This document shows positions 49,446 through 60,593 of a DNA stretch of 64,000 nucleotides, piece by piece. A program made the translations under genes and the position numbers. The notes under the pieces are model-generated. The model searched no databases and had not been told where the DNA came from. It saw only the letters and a list, made by a program, of their open reading frames with translations. Numbering within the stretch: position 1 is the stretch's first letter; each line of letters begins with the position of its first letter. Source of the DNA: Scleropages formosus (Eukaryota > Chordata > Actinopteri > Osteoglossiformes > Osteoglossidae); the NCBI RefSeq assembly GCF_900964775.1, contig NC_041809.1, forward strand, positions 27,043,338-27,107,337, written 5' to 3'.

Positions 49446-50529
49446 TCATAACCAGGAGGCCCATAAGAACATTTATTCTATAAGAGGTAATTTTTCTGGA
49501 GAAAAGGTGTTTTTTGGCTGCTGAAAGGACAGACCCACTGACCATAGTACTTTTTAAAATCCACATGTAGCCTTGTCTTTGCTTGCAATAGGAGAGCATC
49601 TTAAATAAAGGACACTGCCAGTCATCTCCTCCATATCTCTGTCCAAGCATTGGTTTACAGTCACATTCTTCCTGCGACAGCAAATAATGCAAGAGGGAGA
49701 TTGCTTGATTCAGGTGCACCCCATCTGGACTTTCATGGAATATGTACATTGAAAAAATGGAAATCCCTGGACTTCCCATAAAACATGTCTCCTTTTGTCA
49801 AAATCTTACATAAGTTCACCTTTCCCTTAAATATTAACTTAATCTGTCCTTACAGCATTTTCCATCTTATTCTAAGGAGAATTTATTCCAAGACAAATCG
49901 AACTATAAAGATTCGCCAACACTGCTCTTGGGATACACATAAAAGTGTATAGGGGCTCTGGTCCTTAGCCTGTATTCTTGACAACTACCGTGTTAACAAG
50001 GATAACAGGCATTATACTCTTCTACTAGCGCTACAATGACACTCTTGTCCTGACTGCAACGGTGCACTGATTTACTACAGGCCTACTAGGCCTCAACTGA
50101 AGCGTCTCCTCACAACAGGAGTCCCGGCTGATGTAAATGTAAGGGGGTTGCAAAGGAGATGGATATTTCTGCTCTGACTGACATGCCATTTGAATTTGGT
50201 AAGACTTGTGACAGCATGTTAGTAACAGAATCAGGTGGAGCATTTGTGTTGTGACCTTCTAAATGCAAACCTAAACAACTCCCGAAACTGACTTTTTCAT
50301 TTGGAAGGTTCTTTTTTGCACAAGCAGCTTACAATGATTTAACTGCTGTGCTATATTTCTTATAAATGTGAGATTGAGTTTGTTGGTTAAAAAGAGAAAT
50401 ACTTATATGTTAACAAATCATCATGGTTTTTAAAAAGAATTTAAAACCATGGCAGTGTAGATTCTGACACGGGTCACGATCTGTTTTGATAGTACTGTCT
50501 GCAGGTCAGAGGGATCCTGATGGATGGAA
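46798..50529. other. Intergenic DNA and probable nipsnap2 3' UTR
   Basis: A fragment at about 47050-47160 (cgcttgtccaagtcacagtg, then gtaccctggacagaacacca) carries the body module shared with SINE family A. A classic minus-strand AATAAA at 49105-49110 could end nipsnap2, giving a 3' UTR of about 1.4 kb. A 32-base A run lies at 49409-49440. No coding gene, and specifically no PSPH or CCT6A exon, was recognised. Confidence 0.4.
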
Positions 50530-53500
50530 CTACTTCAGTGGCGAAATCTTCAAAGGAATCATAATCCGGGACTCCATGTGTTGAATCAGCGGAACTAAAA
50601 CAACAAGGAACTGCATTATAAAACCGTTTATAGAAAGGTCAAAATACTGTATAAGAGTAAGATGTGCAGTATTAATGCTATGTATCCAACAACAAGATCA
50701 ATAATTCATTAAAGTGTAAAATGTCAAGGTATTCTGCATACAGTAACACAGACTGTGAGATACCCAAGTTATTTAAGTGCAAACCCATTCACTGAGAAAG
50801 TTTAAATGAATATTTCTACTAGGCCACTGCTGAATAATCCTAGAGAGTGTGCTGAGCAGTCTAGTGGCCACTCACCTGTGTAGTACACCACCTCGTCCCA
50901 ACCTTCTTGCAGCCAAGCTGCATTCCTTGTGTCCTCCCTTGATTGCAGGTCTTTGTAGGCTGGAAAACAGACATTTTAACTGAAGAAAACTGCATTTGCA
51001 CTGAAAATAAAAAAAAAAAAAAAAAAAAAAAATAAGACCATCAAAATAAGCAAGAGCGTCGGTCCCCCCCTACCCCAGAGATGGTGCACCATGTAGAGGC
51101 TCCCAATCTGGGAGAAGAACCCGCCCACCGCCTCATTATTTCGTTGACGGTACTTGATAGCCCGGGCCCTGAAAACACACACCCACATGCACGCAGGGTC
51201 AGTCATATGACAACACTGCAAAAATAAGGTACATCAACACAATCAGAATAATTTACTATTCGTCTTAAATTTACTTTCGTCTGTAAAGTCTTCAGTCCAA
51301 AAGACCATGAAGCAGTCAATTTATTTCAATTCTGTAATAGCAATATTCACATTTTATTATACAAACTCAAGATGAACAATCTTTAACCACGTTTTATGTA
51401 CATTCCTAGTCCAAATCACTGTTACTGGACTGAATGAATTAGTCAAAAAAAAAAAAAAAATCCCATCATTCTGAATTTCTGCAGGTAGCTCACTGTTTTG
51501 CTTCAGATTCCGACAGACAGATTATTCAAATTGCAAACAAATTAGGATAAATGTCCTTTGATATTTATGAATAATTTTTTGCTAATACTTAGAGTAAACC
51601 ATATGCGTCCAAATGGTCCAGTCCCTCATCTTTAAAAATCTGTTGAAAAGCAACATTTGTAACAATAATTTACATCACAGCCCCAAAAGTAAATTAAATA
51701 ATAGTTTTATTTACTTAATTTAAAAAATTAACACAAAATAGGAAAATTGCTAATGGCTCAAACTACTCATAGAAATAAATAAATTTTGAACCATGTAAAC
51801 AGTTTTATATCCATATATTGGATAAAAGAAAAACGGGGAAGACCTGTCATAATGTGACAGTTTCCCTCTATGTGATGGAGTACTGTAGTGTTTTCTGAAA
51901 AACAAAAATGCCTTACCAGTAATTGCCCCACTCAATCATCGTTCCAGGCTGAAAAACAAGCACAAACACACTGAGAACTAAAAACATAACAGGTCACTTT
52001 CAGTTTGAAACCTTGAACTCTACAGCCTAAGAAAGTAAAGTCAGTGGTGTGCAGTTACCAACAGAACTGTTTTACTACTATGCATTGTGTCATACCTCAA
52101 TCTCATGCACCAAGTTTAAAATGTCTCACCAATAATATGTTCAAGAACAAAGAATCACTTTTACAAATACAAATTCAGACATACTACACTCAAAAACATG
52201 GGAGCAAATAATGAGACAAGTACCATGGATCAGACCAACTACATGGTCAACTTTCCCACCCCTTCGCAGAGACCACGGTGAGGAGGCAAGGAGCTCACCC
52301 TGAGGCTGTATGACCGCAGCTCGTAAATGTTGGGTCCCTCCCTGGGGAGGGGCTCGTTCCAAAAGCTGAACTCCAGCAACAGCTGGTTCCGGCGCGAGAG
52401 AAGCATCTTCCCCCGTTCACTCCTGTACTCCATGAACACCTATGAAGTCCAAATCATGCTCCTGAGCGGCACATCCTGACAGCAGCATTCACTATAAGCA
52501 ACGCTGAAGCTGGAAAAGGATGCTGCGGTAACTCCACAATCTTTGCAGGAGCTGTAGTCTGCACCACACGGAAGGCAGCCATCACCAAGAGTGGAGATGA
52601 CGACAAGGTAATACAGAAGCCATTCAATCCACGGTCTGTGTAATACAGTAATCGTCGCTCTGTAGAAGTACAAGAGAAGCACAGGAACACTGCAAGCATT
52701 TAAACGTTTAAAGAAAATAAGCGTACATTCACCTTATTTGTCCGAAGTTTATTCATGACCTCAGTGAGTGCTGGGTAACCTCCTCTATACCGCCACAAGT
52801 GAACTGTGCAGTGAACAGAGAAAAATGTTACCTACACATGAGAACTCCCATAGGAAAAACTACACTAACACCTAGGCATCACTGTTTATTACATGAATGA
52901 ACCAACTCATAACAGAAAGCATGTTTCTTAAACAGAATTCATACTTTGCAGACAGTGATTATTTTTCAGTATTACTAATGATTCATTAATCAAACCATTT
53001 TTTGCTTCTCCTTCAACTGAGCTTTTCAGTGTCAGATTTAATAATTTAGAAAGGTATTAGATAGCGTAGCAAGAATAACAATTAAGGAATTTGTCATCTT
53101 ATCACATTTTCAACGTCAAATCCCAGTAGTCTCGCCATTCTACCTTTACACCCAGCCCAAATTGCTTTGGTGTTATAACATGTAGTGCTGACAATTGAGT
53201 AGTTCATTACACAAAATGTGGGTGTGTCCCAGAAACTCCCTTCTGTTGGTAACATGCACGGGTGAGTCCACTGAGGCCTTTTTCTATTTGTGGTAAATGT
53301 CAGCATTGTACCCCACCTGCCTGATCCTGCTCCCCATACCATGTGTTCCAGGTGCCCACCAGTTCACAGGGGTAATTGGGGTCTGCATGAATTGATGGCA
53401 GAACATCCTCGCTGCAACAATGTAGAAAAGGACCATCAGCACCATCACCATCGAAACGCTGCCACATGTCGTAAAAGGTCTTCATCAGATCCTAGACTGG

Positions 53501-55607
53501 CAGTGTTGCTCAAGGGAGGCCGTACATTTTAAATCCAAGCAAGTTTCACAGCGATGTGGATAAGCTAATTCCGCAGTACTCATTTTAAGCCAAATCAGAT
53601 ATGAAAGAAGTTCATATTGATGACAACCATTACATTCACCATGGTATTACATCACCAGGCATTCAAAGAGGAGTTTTTTTTTGTCCCACATTTGTGATAG
53701 CAGCACCCTACTGTTTTGACTTTAGATGCAAACGCTGGCGCAAGCACACATCACACCAGATACATATGTCACGAATTGTTCCCAGTGCAAAGCACTTACT
53801 ACTCATCCTCCAAGAATAGCATACAGATGTAGTTTATCAACATGCTTCTTTATGCACTGAGACAAAGTATCACAACTGCAAGGACAGAATGTTTTCACAG
53901 TGAATACACCCATCTCCAGGTGCCTACTGTATAAAAATAACTGTGCAGTGACAAAAAAAAAAAAAAAAAAAAAAAACACACAACAATCTCAGTTTTCTGT
54001 AGAACATAAACAACTTTCTCAGTATAATTTTACCTTGTATATCAACATAAACATCTTACCAAAGTTTGTTGTAGTTGTCCAGGCATTCTGGTTTAACATT
54101 GTGAACTGCAAAAAAAAAAAAAAAAAATCAATTTAAGAGAACCTGCTGAAGACCACAGTGTGACAGCCTGTGGGGAAAAAAGACCCCCAATTTTTATCTC
54201 TATTTGATGCAAACACTAAACAGTGTAAACATAATAAGCATTTATTGCAGGTTTCTGTGGATCAGAGTGTGTGAAACACACATGCACCTACACTGGATTT
54301 TATACAAGTTGCTGTCCTCCTTCTTAGCAAGCAGATGAGAGTGAGCGTCCTTCCTAGGGTCGACCTTTCGAACAAAGAGAGACTTGAACCAGCTATCCTC
54401 CCGGTGTCTGTTATTGGAGGCTGAAAGGCACCTGGAAGAGACAACATTACAAATAAGTAAATTCTTTGGGGGGGAAAAAAATCTCAAAGTACATCTCAAG
54501 AGTCAGTTACCACCAAAAGCAACAGTTTTACAAGCCGCAGACATACACGGTTATCTGGATGTGGAGAAATCACTGACAAATGGGCAAAGGCGGACTGGAG
54601 AGAGCTGAGAGCCAGAGAGGAAAGGTGAGGGCAACCGGTCAGAGGCCATAAGTCCCGAATTCACTAGAAGGCCCACGTAGGCTACTGCTCCCCTTCCCTC
54701 CCCAGACTGGACATGATTATCTGTCCAATAAGTTGTGTAACATGATCCTTCCTACGGCTGTCCCCAGCGGTGCACACTTTATACCACGGTAACCCGTCGC
54801 GCTGCGTCTTGAGGTCCGTTCGGTGTCCAAAGAAAGAACCACGTGAGGCCTCCGCCCCCATCATCATGTTCTCGGGCTCTGCACCTTAAACCTGTCTCAT
54901 CTAGCGAGGTCAGCCGTGCACGCAAACCTCTGTCGACATAATCATTGCGTTTGTAGGGACATGATCATTTACACTCCTGTGTTAGACGCCATAAATAGCA
55001 TTCGCGATTCGGAGCGCACGGGTTTGGGTGCGAGCTCTCTCAGCGTTCGCACAAACACTAGTAATATAAGCGAAATCTCGGCGAGGCACGCGTTCCCGCT
55101 CAAAGCGGACAATAAACATGCATTGTAATGTCGTTTATCTTTTTCTCCCCGCCCGGCCCCGGTAGAGCTGCAGTAAACGACAGCGTGTGTGTGCGCGTCA
55201 AGCACGCGACGCCGACGACAGTGCAGCCGGTCCTGCGGTGACCTTGAGGAAGAGACGCAAGCGGCCGCAGAGCGCTGCGCTCTCATACGCGCGGCTGCTC
55301 GCGCAGAAACAAAGTACCAAGCGCGAGCGCGCAGGGAGCGGTGGGGCCGCCGCCGCCGCCCGGAACACTGCGCGGCGCAACGGGTCTCGCGCACGGCTTA
55401 AGGGAAAACACTGACACGACAGGAGGAACACGCTTAGAAAGAAGGTAGCTGGGGGGGGGAATGCGTTCCCTTCAGCTCTTACAGACAGAAGCAGTTTGAT
55501 TGAAAGCAGCCTGACCTGGCGGTGACAGCAACTTGTCCGCTTGAGCGGACTGTTTTCCGTGCCTGATTCAGGCCACTTCTCCCGATCTGAAGGACTCTAG
55601 TCGCCAT
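50530..55607 (-). CDS. nipsnap2: NIPSNAP2, mitochondrial NIPSNAP family protein, ten exons, 286 aa
   Basis: Exons, 5' to 3': 55516-55607, 54292-54431, 54060-54105, 53317-53411, 52733-52803, 52299-52439, 51917-51948, 51074-51168, 50876-50959 and 50530-50594. All introns are GT-AG, phases agree, and 861 bases give 286 aa, the same as human NIPSNAP2. Exon 1 encodes [20 protein letters not shown], an Arg-rich, acid-free mitochondrial presequence matching human MAARVL. The mature part has [55 protein letters not shown] and [20 protein letters not shown], all near-identical to the family, and ends ISPLK. NIPSNAP1/2 are mitochondrial proteins reported to recruit autophagy factors on damaged mitochondria. 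The start was chosen because its phase-2 donor (AG|G) rebuilds RCLSASNN and the length matches human. Confidence 0.97.
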
Positions 55608-55610
55608 CTT
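55600..55610 (-). promoter_or_regulatory. YY1-type motif over the nipsnap2 start codon
   Basis: AAGATGGCGAC on the minus strand spans the ATG within a CpG-rich region (about 55130-55720). YY1 motifs of this form are common just at the start of TATA-less mitochondrial and housekeeping genes. Function is inferred. Confidence 0.5.
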
Positions 55611-56847
55611 CCTTCGGCTGCCTGATTCGGCTCCTGCTAAAGAAACCTCCGCGCTTCGGGTTGTTTTCGTCCTCCGCGCCGCACGGGGGCAGAAGAAGAC
55701 GCATCATACCTGTTTACGAAACTCGTTTATGTTTAACTAGGGAGTTGCAATTGAAACGCGACCTGCGGGGAAGGAATGGCCGAAGCGCGGGAAGACAAAT
55801 GAAATAGCGCCTAACAACAGATGCACAATGAAAACGTAATGGGATGTGGTATCACAAGGTTGGGAAATACAAACAAATAGTATATATTTTTGAATATTAC
55901 CATGTAGAACACGATAATTATGAAAAATACAGTGCAGTTAGTTACTCATGGAAATAAATAAGAAACAGTAGTAAGTAACGGTGTCAGTTAAAGAGGTTGA
56001 GATAAGTGAGTAAACCTGAGCAATATGGAAGAAACTGAAGAGAAGAGTCATAGCTATTCAGCCCACAAGCACCCTGCATATATAATCTAGGAACTGCTGC
56101 AGAAGAGCTGGCAATTTCTCCAAACATAATATGACATGTGAATGGGGTATCTGAATCAGCCCAAATTTATACTCTGCTGAGGAAATGTAATTGAAATGAA
56201 TTTTTCAGTACTATTAATTTTTTAACCAACCTTTTTTTTTTGTTTTTGCTCCTCCTCCTTAAGCTTTTCAAGGTTGGCCCACTTAACAGGGTGTCAGGTA
56301 ATGTAGCTAGAATAATGTTTAGGACATTTGTTTAGAGCAGTTATTTTCAAGTTTAAATCCCAGGTGTAAAACATGGCAGCAACAAAGCTGTCCCTTTTAA
56401 TCACCATATGTCAAGTAAAACCTTGAGAATTGTTCACTAAATCAGAAGCACCTCAGTGCTGTTGGTTAATATCAAGGAGTAAGACTTCTCCACTTCGTAG
56501 TAACCTTCATTTAGCTGTGATTAAGTCCGATTTGCAGCTAGGTAAATTAATTACAGCATTTAAGAATTACCTCCTTGTTTAGAGCTCCAAGTCTCTCAAA
56601 TTAGTTTTTTTTTCTCATTAAGAAAATGGTCTTGATTTGTGACTTGTTTTGCAAACCCCAAGTTGTTTTTTTCCCACAAGTGATTTTAAGTCATTGTTTG
56701 ATGAATTAACAGAATTATGAAAAATGATAAAAAGTGTAACTAAATTTTCCTGTTTCTTTTCATGTAAGATCCAGCAGCTGACAGAAAGTTTCAGATTTTA
56801 TTAATACTGCTGTCAAAAAAGAACACCTATACACATTAATGAGATTG
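55611..56847. other. nipsnap2 promoter flank and intergenic DNA
   Basis: CpG-rich to about 55720, then AT-rich with no gene recognised. Confidence 0.4.
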
Positions 56848-56898
56848 TAAGTCGCTTTGGAGAAAAGCATCAGCTAAATGAATAAATTTAAATGTAAT
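56848..56898 (+). repeat. SINE/LINE tail fragment
   Basis: gtcgctttggagaaaagcat followed by cagctaaatgaataaat is the 3' tail shared by families B and C and the L2-like LINE end. The upstream body is absent or unrecognisable. Confidence 0.65.
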
Positions 56899-56959
56899 GA
56901 AGTGATGTGGGGTCTTGCATTCACAATATAATTTCTCATTATTTGCTTTTGTTTGTTAA

Positions 56960-57485
56960 CTCCGCCTAGGGATTCCTTCGGGGTCCCCTGTTGGTCCCAA
57001 GCCCGGATAAAGGAGGAGGGTTGGGCGTGGGGCTGGCGACCCCATCCCATAAAAAACCCACACCGCTACAGAAACGCCAACAAGTACTCAATACATCTCG
57101 GCCTTGGGAGAAGACGGACTTCCAGCTGGAAGTCTTATGACACGGAGTGGTGAAAGCCAGAAGCATCTGGAAGCTGCTCAGCCGATCACCATCCTTTCAA
57201 CCAAGGCCACCCTTAACATCGGGACATGGAATGTGAGGACCATGTATGAAGCTGGAAAGGCGGCACGGGTGGCTGCAGACATGAGGGCCTACAGACTTGC
57301 CATCCTGGGAATCAGCGAGTCACGGTGGACTGGCTCAGGCCAGAAGAGGCTATCATCGGGAAAAATGCTGCTGTTTTCAGGACACAAGGAAGACAATGCC
57401 CCCCACACCCATGGTGTGGCTCTGATGTTAAATAAGACAGCCCAGAGAGCTCTCACCGGATGGGAGGCCCATGGACCACACATTT
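56960..57485 (+). mobile_element. LINE fragment: 5' region and endonuclease domain
   Basis: One frame stays open for about 120 codons from 57104 and holds the start of an AP-type endonuclease: LNIGTWNVRTMYEAGKAA, LAILGISESRWTGSGQ and APHTHGVALMLNKTAQRALT. GTWNVRT and ISESRW are two of the conserved endonuclease motifs. It resembles RTE-like elements; the clade is uncertain. A GC-rich lead (about 56960-57100) precedes it, as in a LINE 5' UTR. The match stops at about 57485, so the copy lacks the rest of the endonuclease and all of the reverse transcriptase. Confidence 0.8.
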
Positions 57486-57982
57486 GCTTTCGTTACATTG
57501 TCATACACCTTTACAAAGGCTTTGTCAAGTGCAAACATTTTGTGTAGGAATATTTGTAACATAGATATTCCGTATCCCATTTCTCTAAAAGACCACATAT
57601 ATTCTTCTTACTAAAATGAATTTTTCCATTCATTTGGACTCATACCAACCTGGTAGTAAATATTTACAGTATATAAACCTAGCTTTGTGGCATAAAGCAT
57701 TGGCAGTACAACTCAGATTCCCCTCTTTTGAAGAGAAACCATGCTCTAAAGTACATCATCTACAAAGTCACTTAATGTAATTTTACTGTAATGTTTAAAG
57801 TATTTGCTAAATGAAATACATTTAACCTTTAACTAAACAGTAGCATTTAACTTTAATGCACATCACATAAAAGGTCTCACAAAATATACAGTGAAACAGT
57901 TTTATTATGACAACAGTACACAATACCAACATGCCAACATCCAATGGAAGTATCCTCTCTCATGTTAGATCAGTCCAGGTGT

Positions 57983-58609
57983 TTAGTGCGTTTGCGTTCC
58001 TGAGTCTTTGATGGCCAGTTCAGCCAAATTTTCTGCTAAAGCCTGCGTGGGCTCTGTGGGGTCAGTGATGGGGTCCAGAAAAACACTTCCAGCAACCCTC
58101 TTCCCTGTGAGTGGGTCGACCACACTGCCAAGCTTGTACACAATCTCCGCCAGTTCGTGTTTCACGTGCTTGGTCCTCCTCTCTGGCAGTGCCTTTAGCA
58201 GGACTATGTCTCCCACACTACACTGCTCCAGTGGATCATGTGCAAAGTATGTCTTTCTTTTGTTGTAGTACTGTAGTCGGATGGAATAACAACAAGAAGG
58301 CAAAAAAGAAATCACATGTTACATGAACAAAGTAACAGCAGTGTGAAAACAGTATCAAGTGCACAATAATTACTAATTGAGAAAAGAATTCAATCATGTA
58401 TAACAATTGCATCACCTACAGTTTCATCTAAACTTAATGGCGTATACACCAAGCAACACAAGAAGACGACTGATAGGAGCACTTGCCTTGAGAAGATACT
58501 TGTCCAGGACAAGCCTGGTAACTCGAACCTTGGCAGTCTTCTGCATTTTCGTCCCAATCACTCTACCTATTATCCATGTTGCGTGGACAGTAGCCGTTTT
58601 TAGAGACAT
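57983..58609 (-). CDS. mrps17: Mitochondrial ribosomal protein S17 (uS17m), two coding exons, 136 aa
   Basis: Exons 58487-58609 (41 codons) and 57983-58270 (96 codons with stop TAA). The protein begins [20 protein letters not shown] and carries the S17 motifs [35 protein letters not shown] and [13 protein letters not shown], nearly identical to human MRPS17 (130 aa). It binds small-subunit rRNA in the mitoribosome. The single coding intron (58271-58486) has a GC donor (AAG|GCAAGT) and a normal AG acceptor. A second acceptor at 58623 just before the ATG points to an upstream non-coding exon, possibly ending at the GTGAGT donor at 58801. A polyadenylation signal is at 57902-57907. Confidence 0.96.
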
Positions 58610-58801
58610 TGTTGCAATTCTACTGAAAATTGGGGCGAAAAGAAAACAAACAAATCATGGGAAAACGTAAGTATGATCAATAGATCATCATCATCATGCA
58701 TGCTGCAATGATCATGTGCAAACATCCGCAAATTTCCTAACTACTTACACTAGTCTTTGCCATCGCATAACCAAACCTTCGCTTGAAAACGGGTAACTCA
58801 C

Positions 58802-59060
58802 CAGAGTATGCCGTATGTTCGTAAGAATGTTTAACTTCAAAACAATGTAATACAACTGTTCGCTGATGGGCTCAGGGAAACAACGAAAGAGTGAAGGTCA
58901 GGAAACCACAGCAGCTCCGCTCCTCCATGTGTCTCAGGTCCTGTGTCGATGACGGAGGAACTACGGAGGCCGAAGAGGGCCATGATGAGCGCAACTGTGC
59001 TGCGGTGTAAAACCTCAATTTCCAAAGGCAAGTGCCAACATGTCGCTTATTAATACAGTA
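58802..59060 (-). other. Possible non-coding first exon and promoter of mrps17
   Basis: A strong donor (CTG|GTGAGT) at 58802/58801 could splice to the acceptor at 58623, placing a non-coding first exon and promoter in this moderately CpG-containing stretch. No transcript evidence; another donor (AGT|GTAAGT) near 58748 is an alternative. Confidence 0.35.
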
Positions 59061-59987
59061 GGTGGCACTATCTTCTTCAGATTGCATTTTGGACACACAC
59101 ATTGTCTGAAACAGCAATTTAACTTGTTTTCAGCGCTAGCTTTCGACATGAATTGTTTAGAAACTTTCTTTTAGGAAATACCTGTTCAAGGTGTTCCAGC
59201 ATTTGTAGCGTGTGGGTTTAGTCTAGTAACCCAAGGAGTCAAATTCGTAGCTGGTGGTCGACGACACAAATCATGTCCCATATATTATTAATAATACTAG
59301 TACCAAGGTGGTGTGAAGATAAAGGTATATTTCTAGTCATAAAACTGTCCTTACATTTGCTCTTGACAGAACATTTCATCATTGCGCACCTTCAAAGTAT
59401 TGCTTCGTAAGCAATCAATGTTTTTTCAACCTAAATAATAATATGCTGAAGAGATTTAATTTTTTAAACTCACAGTTCATTGGAATAAATGATTAGCTGC
59501 TTCACTTTAGTCCAGTGGTCCATGTCTTTTAATGACATTTTCAGGGTAACGATAGTGGTAGATTGTCTGCCGAAGTGCCTGAAAAAACAGTTGTATTCAG
59601 TGACCTTAAGGTACAACACATCTGCCTACAGTCCCACTTTTTAAGAAACGCTTGTTCATCTCCATTTATGGTCACCAGTGAAGCCCTGAGGAGGAAAGAG
59701 GTGTGCGCAAGCCAGGCCTGGTGGAGGAGCCTCGACGCTCAAAAGCAACTATGTGCAGGTTCACAATGTTACAAGGTGCCTGTGTTCCTCCTGTGTTCCT
59801 GCGGGGCTCTGTACCTTCATCTATTTACATCTGCATTACCTTTATTCATTTAGTGAACACTTTTCTCCAAAGCAACATACATCTATCTGTATGTTTTATT
59901 GTTGGTTGCTTACATATTCTATTCTGCATGTGTATCTGTGATAAATTCACCACTGGGTGTTTACCCTTTTTTCCTTATTTAGCTGAC
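59061..59987. other. Intergenic DNA with a SINE tail fragment
   Basis: A minus-orientation tail fragment (ctttattcatttagtgaaca, then cttttctccaaagcaacata) lies at about 59840-59885. No gene seen. Confidence 0.45.
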
Positions 59988-60180
59988 ACTTTTCTTCAAA
60001 GAAACTTACTATGTGTTAAGCTTCTTATAATTCTTTGCACATTCAAGTGAGTGAATGGGTAGCTTTACTTGAACAATTTTAGGGTAAGTGCATTGCTCAA
60101 GGGTACTGCAGCTGGAAGTGGGATCCAAACCTCCAACCTTTGGGTCCCAAGGCAGCAGCTGTAACCACGGTGCTACCCTG
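59988..60180 (-). mobile_element. Family C SINE, copy 6
   Basis: Minus copy: on the plus strand, gacacttttcttcaaagaaa (tail), gtaagtgcattgctcaaggg (centre), gatccaaacctccaac (B box region) and gctgtaaccacggtgctacc (head). Confidence 0.8.
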
Positions 60181-60223
60181 GGTGCTGGTGGCTGTATTTC
60201 CATGTATTGGTTCAGGTGATGAT

Positions 60224-60417
60224 GCAATGCAATGTCTACAACCTCTTGTCCCAAGCAGGGTCACGGTGAGCCGGCAACACAGGGCGCAAGGCTGAAGGAG
60301 GAAGGGGCACACCCTGGACGGGATGCCACTCTGCCACAAGGCACCCGAAGCGGGGCTCAAACCCCAGACTCGCCACACAGCAGGTACAGGTGAAGCTGCC
60401 GCGTCACCGTACCCCCC
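60224..60417 (-). mobile_element. Family A SINE, copy 15
   Basis: Minus copy without the long microsatellite tail. A perfect 13-base duplication, ttcaggtgatgat, lies at 60211-60223 and 60418-60430. Confidence 0.9.
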
Positions 60418-60454
60418 TTCAGGTGATGATTTCCTCGAAAATAACTTGCCGTTT

Positions 60455-60593
60455 TCACCCCTTTACATGTTCCTACAGCAGGGTATTTTTAATGAAGCGA
60501 TTCAGGGTGAGTACCATGCTCATATGTTCTAGAATGGGAATGAGATTTAAACCACCAAGGATAAAAAGTTAGCGTCCTTATGCTACCAGCTGG
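60455..60593 (-). mobile_element. Family C SINE, copy 7 (partial)
   Basis: Minus, diverged: gattcagggtgagtaccatg (centre) and gcgtccttatgctaccagct (head) on the plus strand. Tail mostly lost. Confidence 0.6.

Noticed and set aside
54462-54612. Open frames flanking nipsnap2 exon 2
   Set aside because: Intronic sequence; the real exon boundaries are fixed by splice sites and protein match.
54969-55394. Arg-rich open frame considered as exon 1 of nipsnap2
   Set aside because: The exon at 55516-55607 gives MATRVL, the family start, and restores exactly 286 aa. The other frame starts from GTG, and only its 14-codon ATG part is kept as a possible alternative exon.
6600-60420. Many tRNA-like B boxes (ggttcgagtcc) as possible tRNA genes
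   Set aside because: All except 40338-40411 belong to SINE heads: they lack a pairing acceptor stem, continue into SINE bodies, and many have target duplications.
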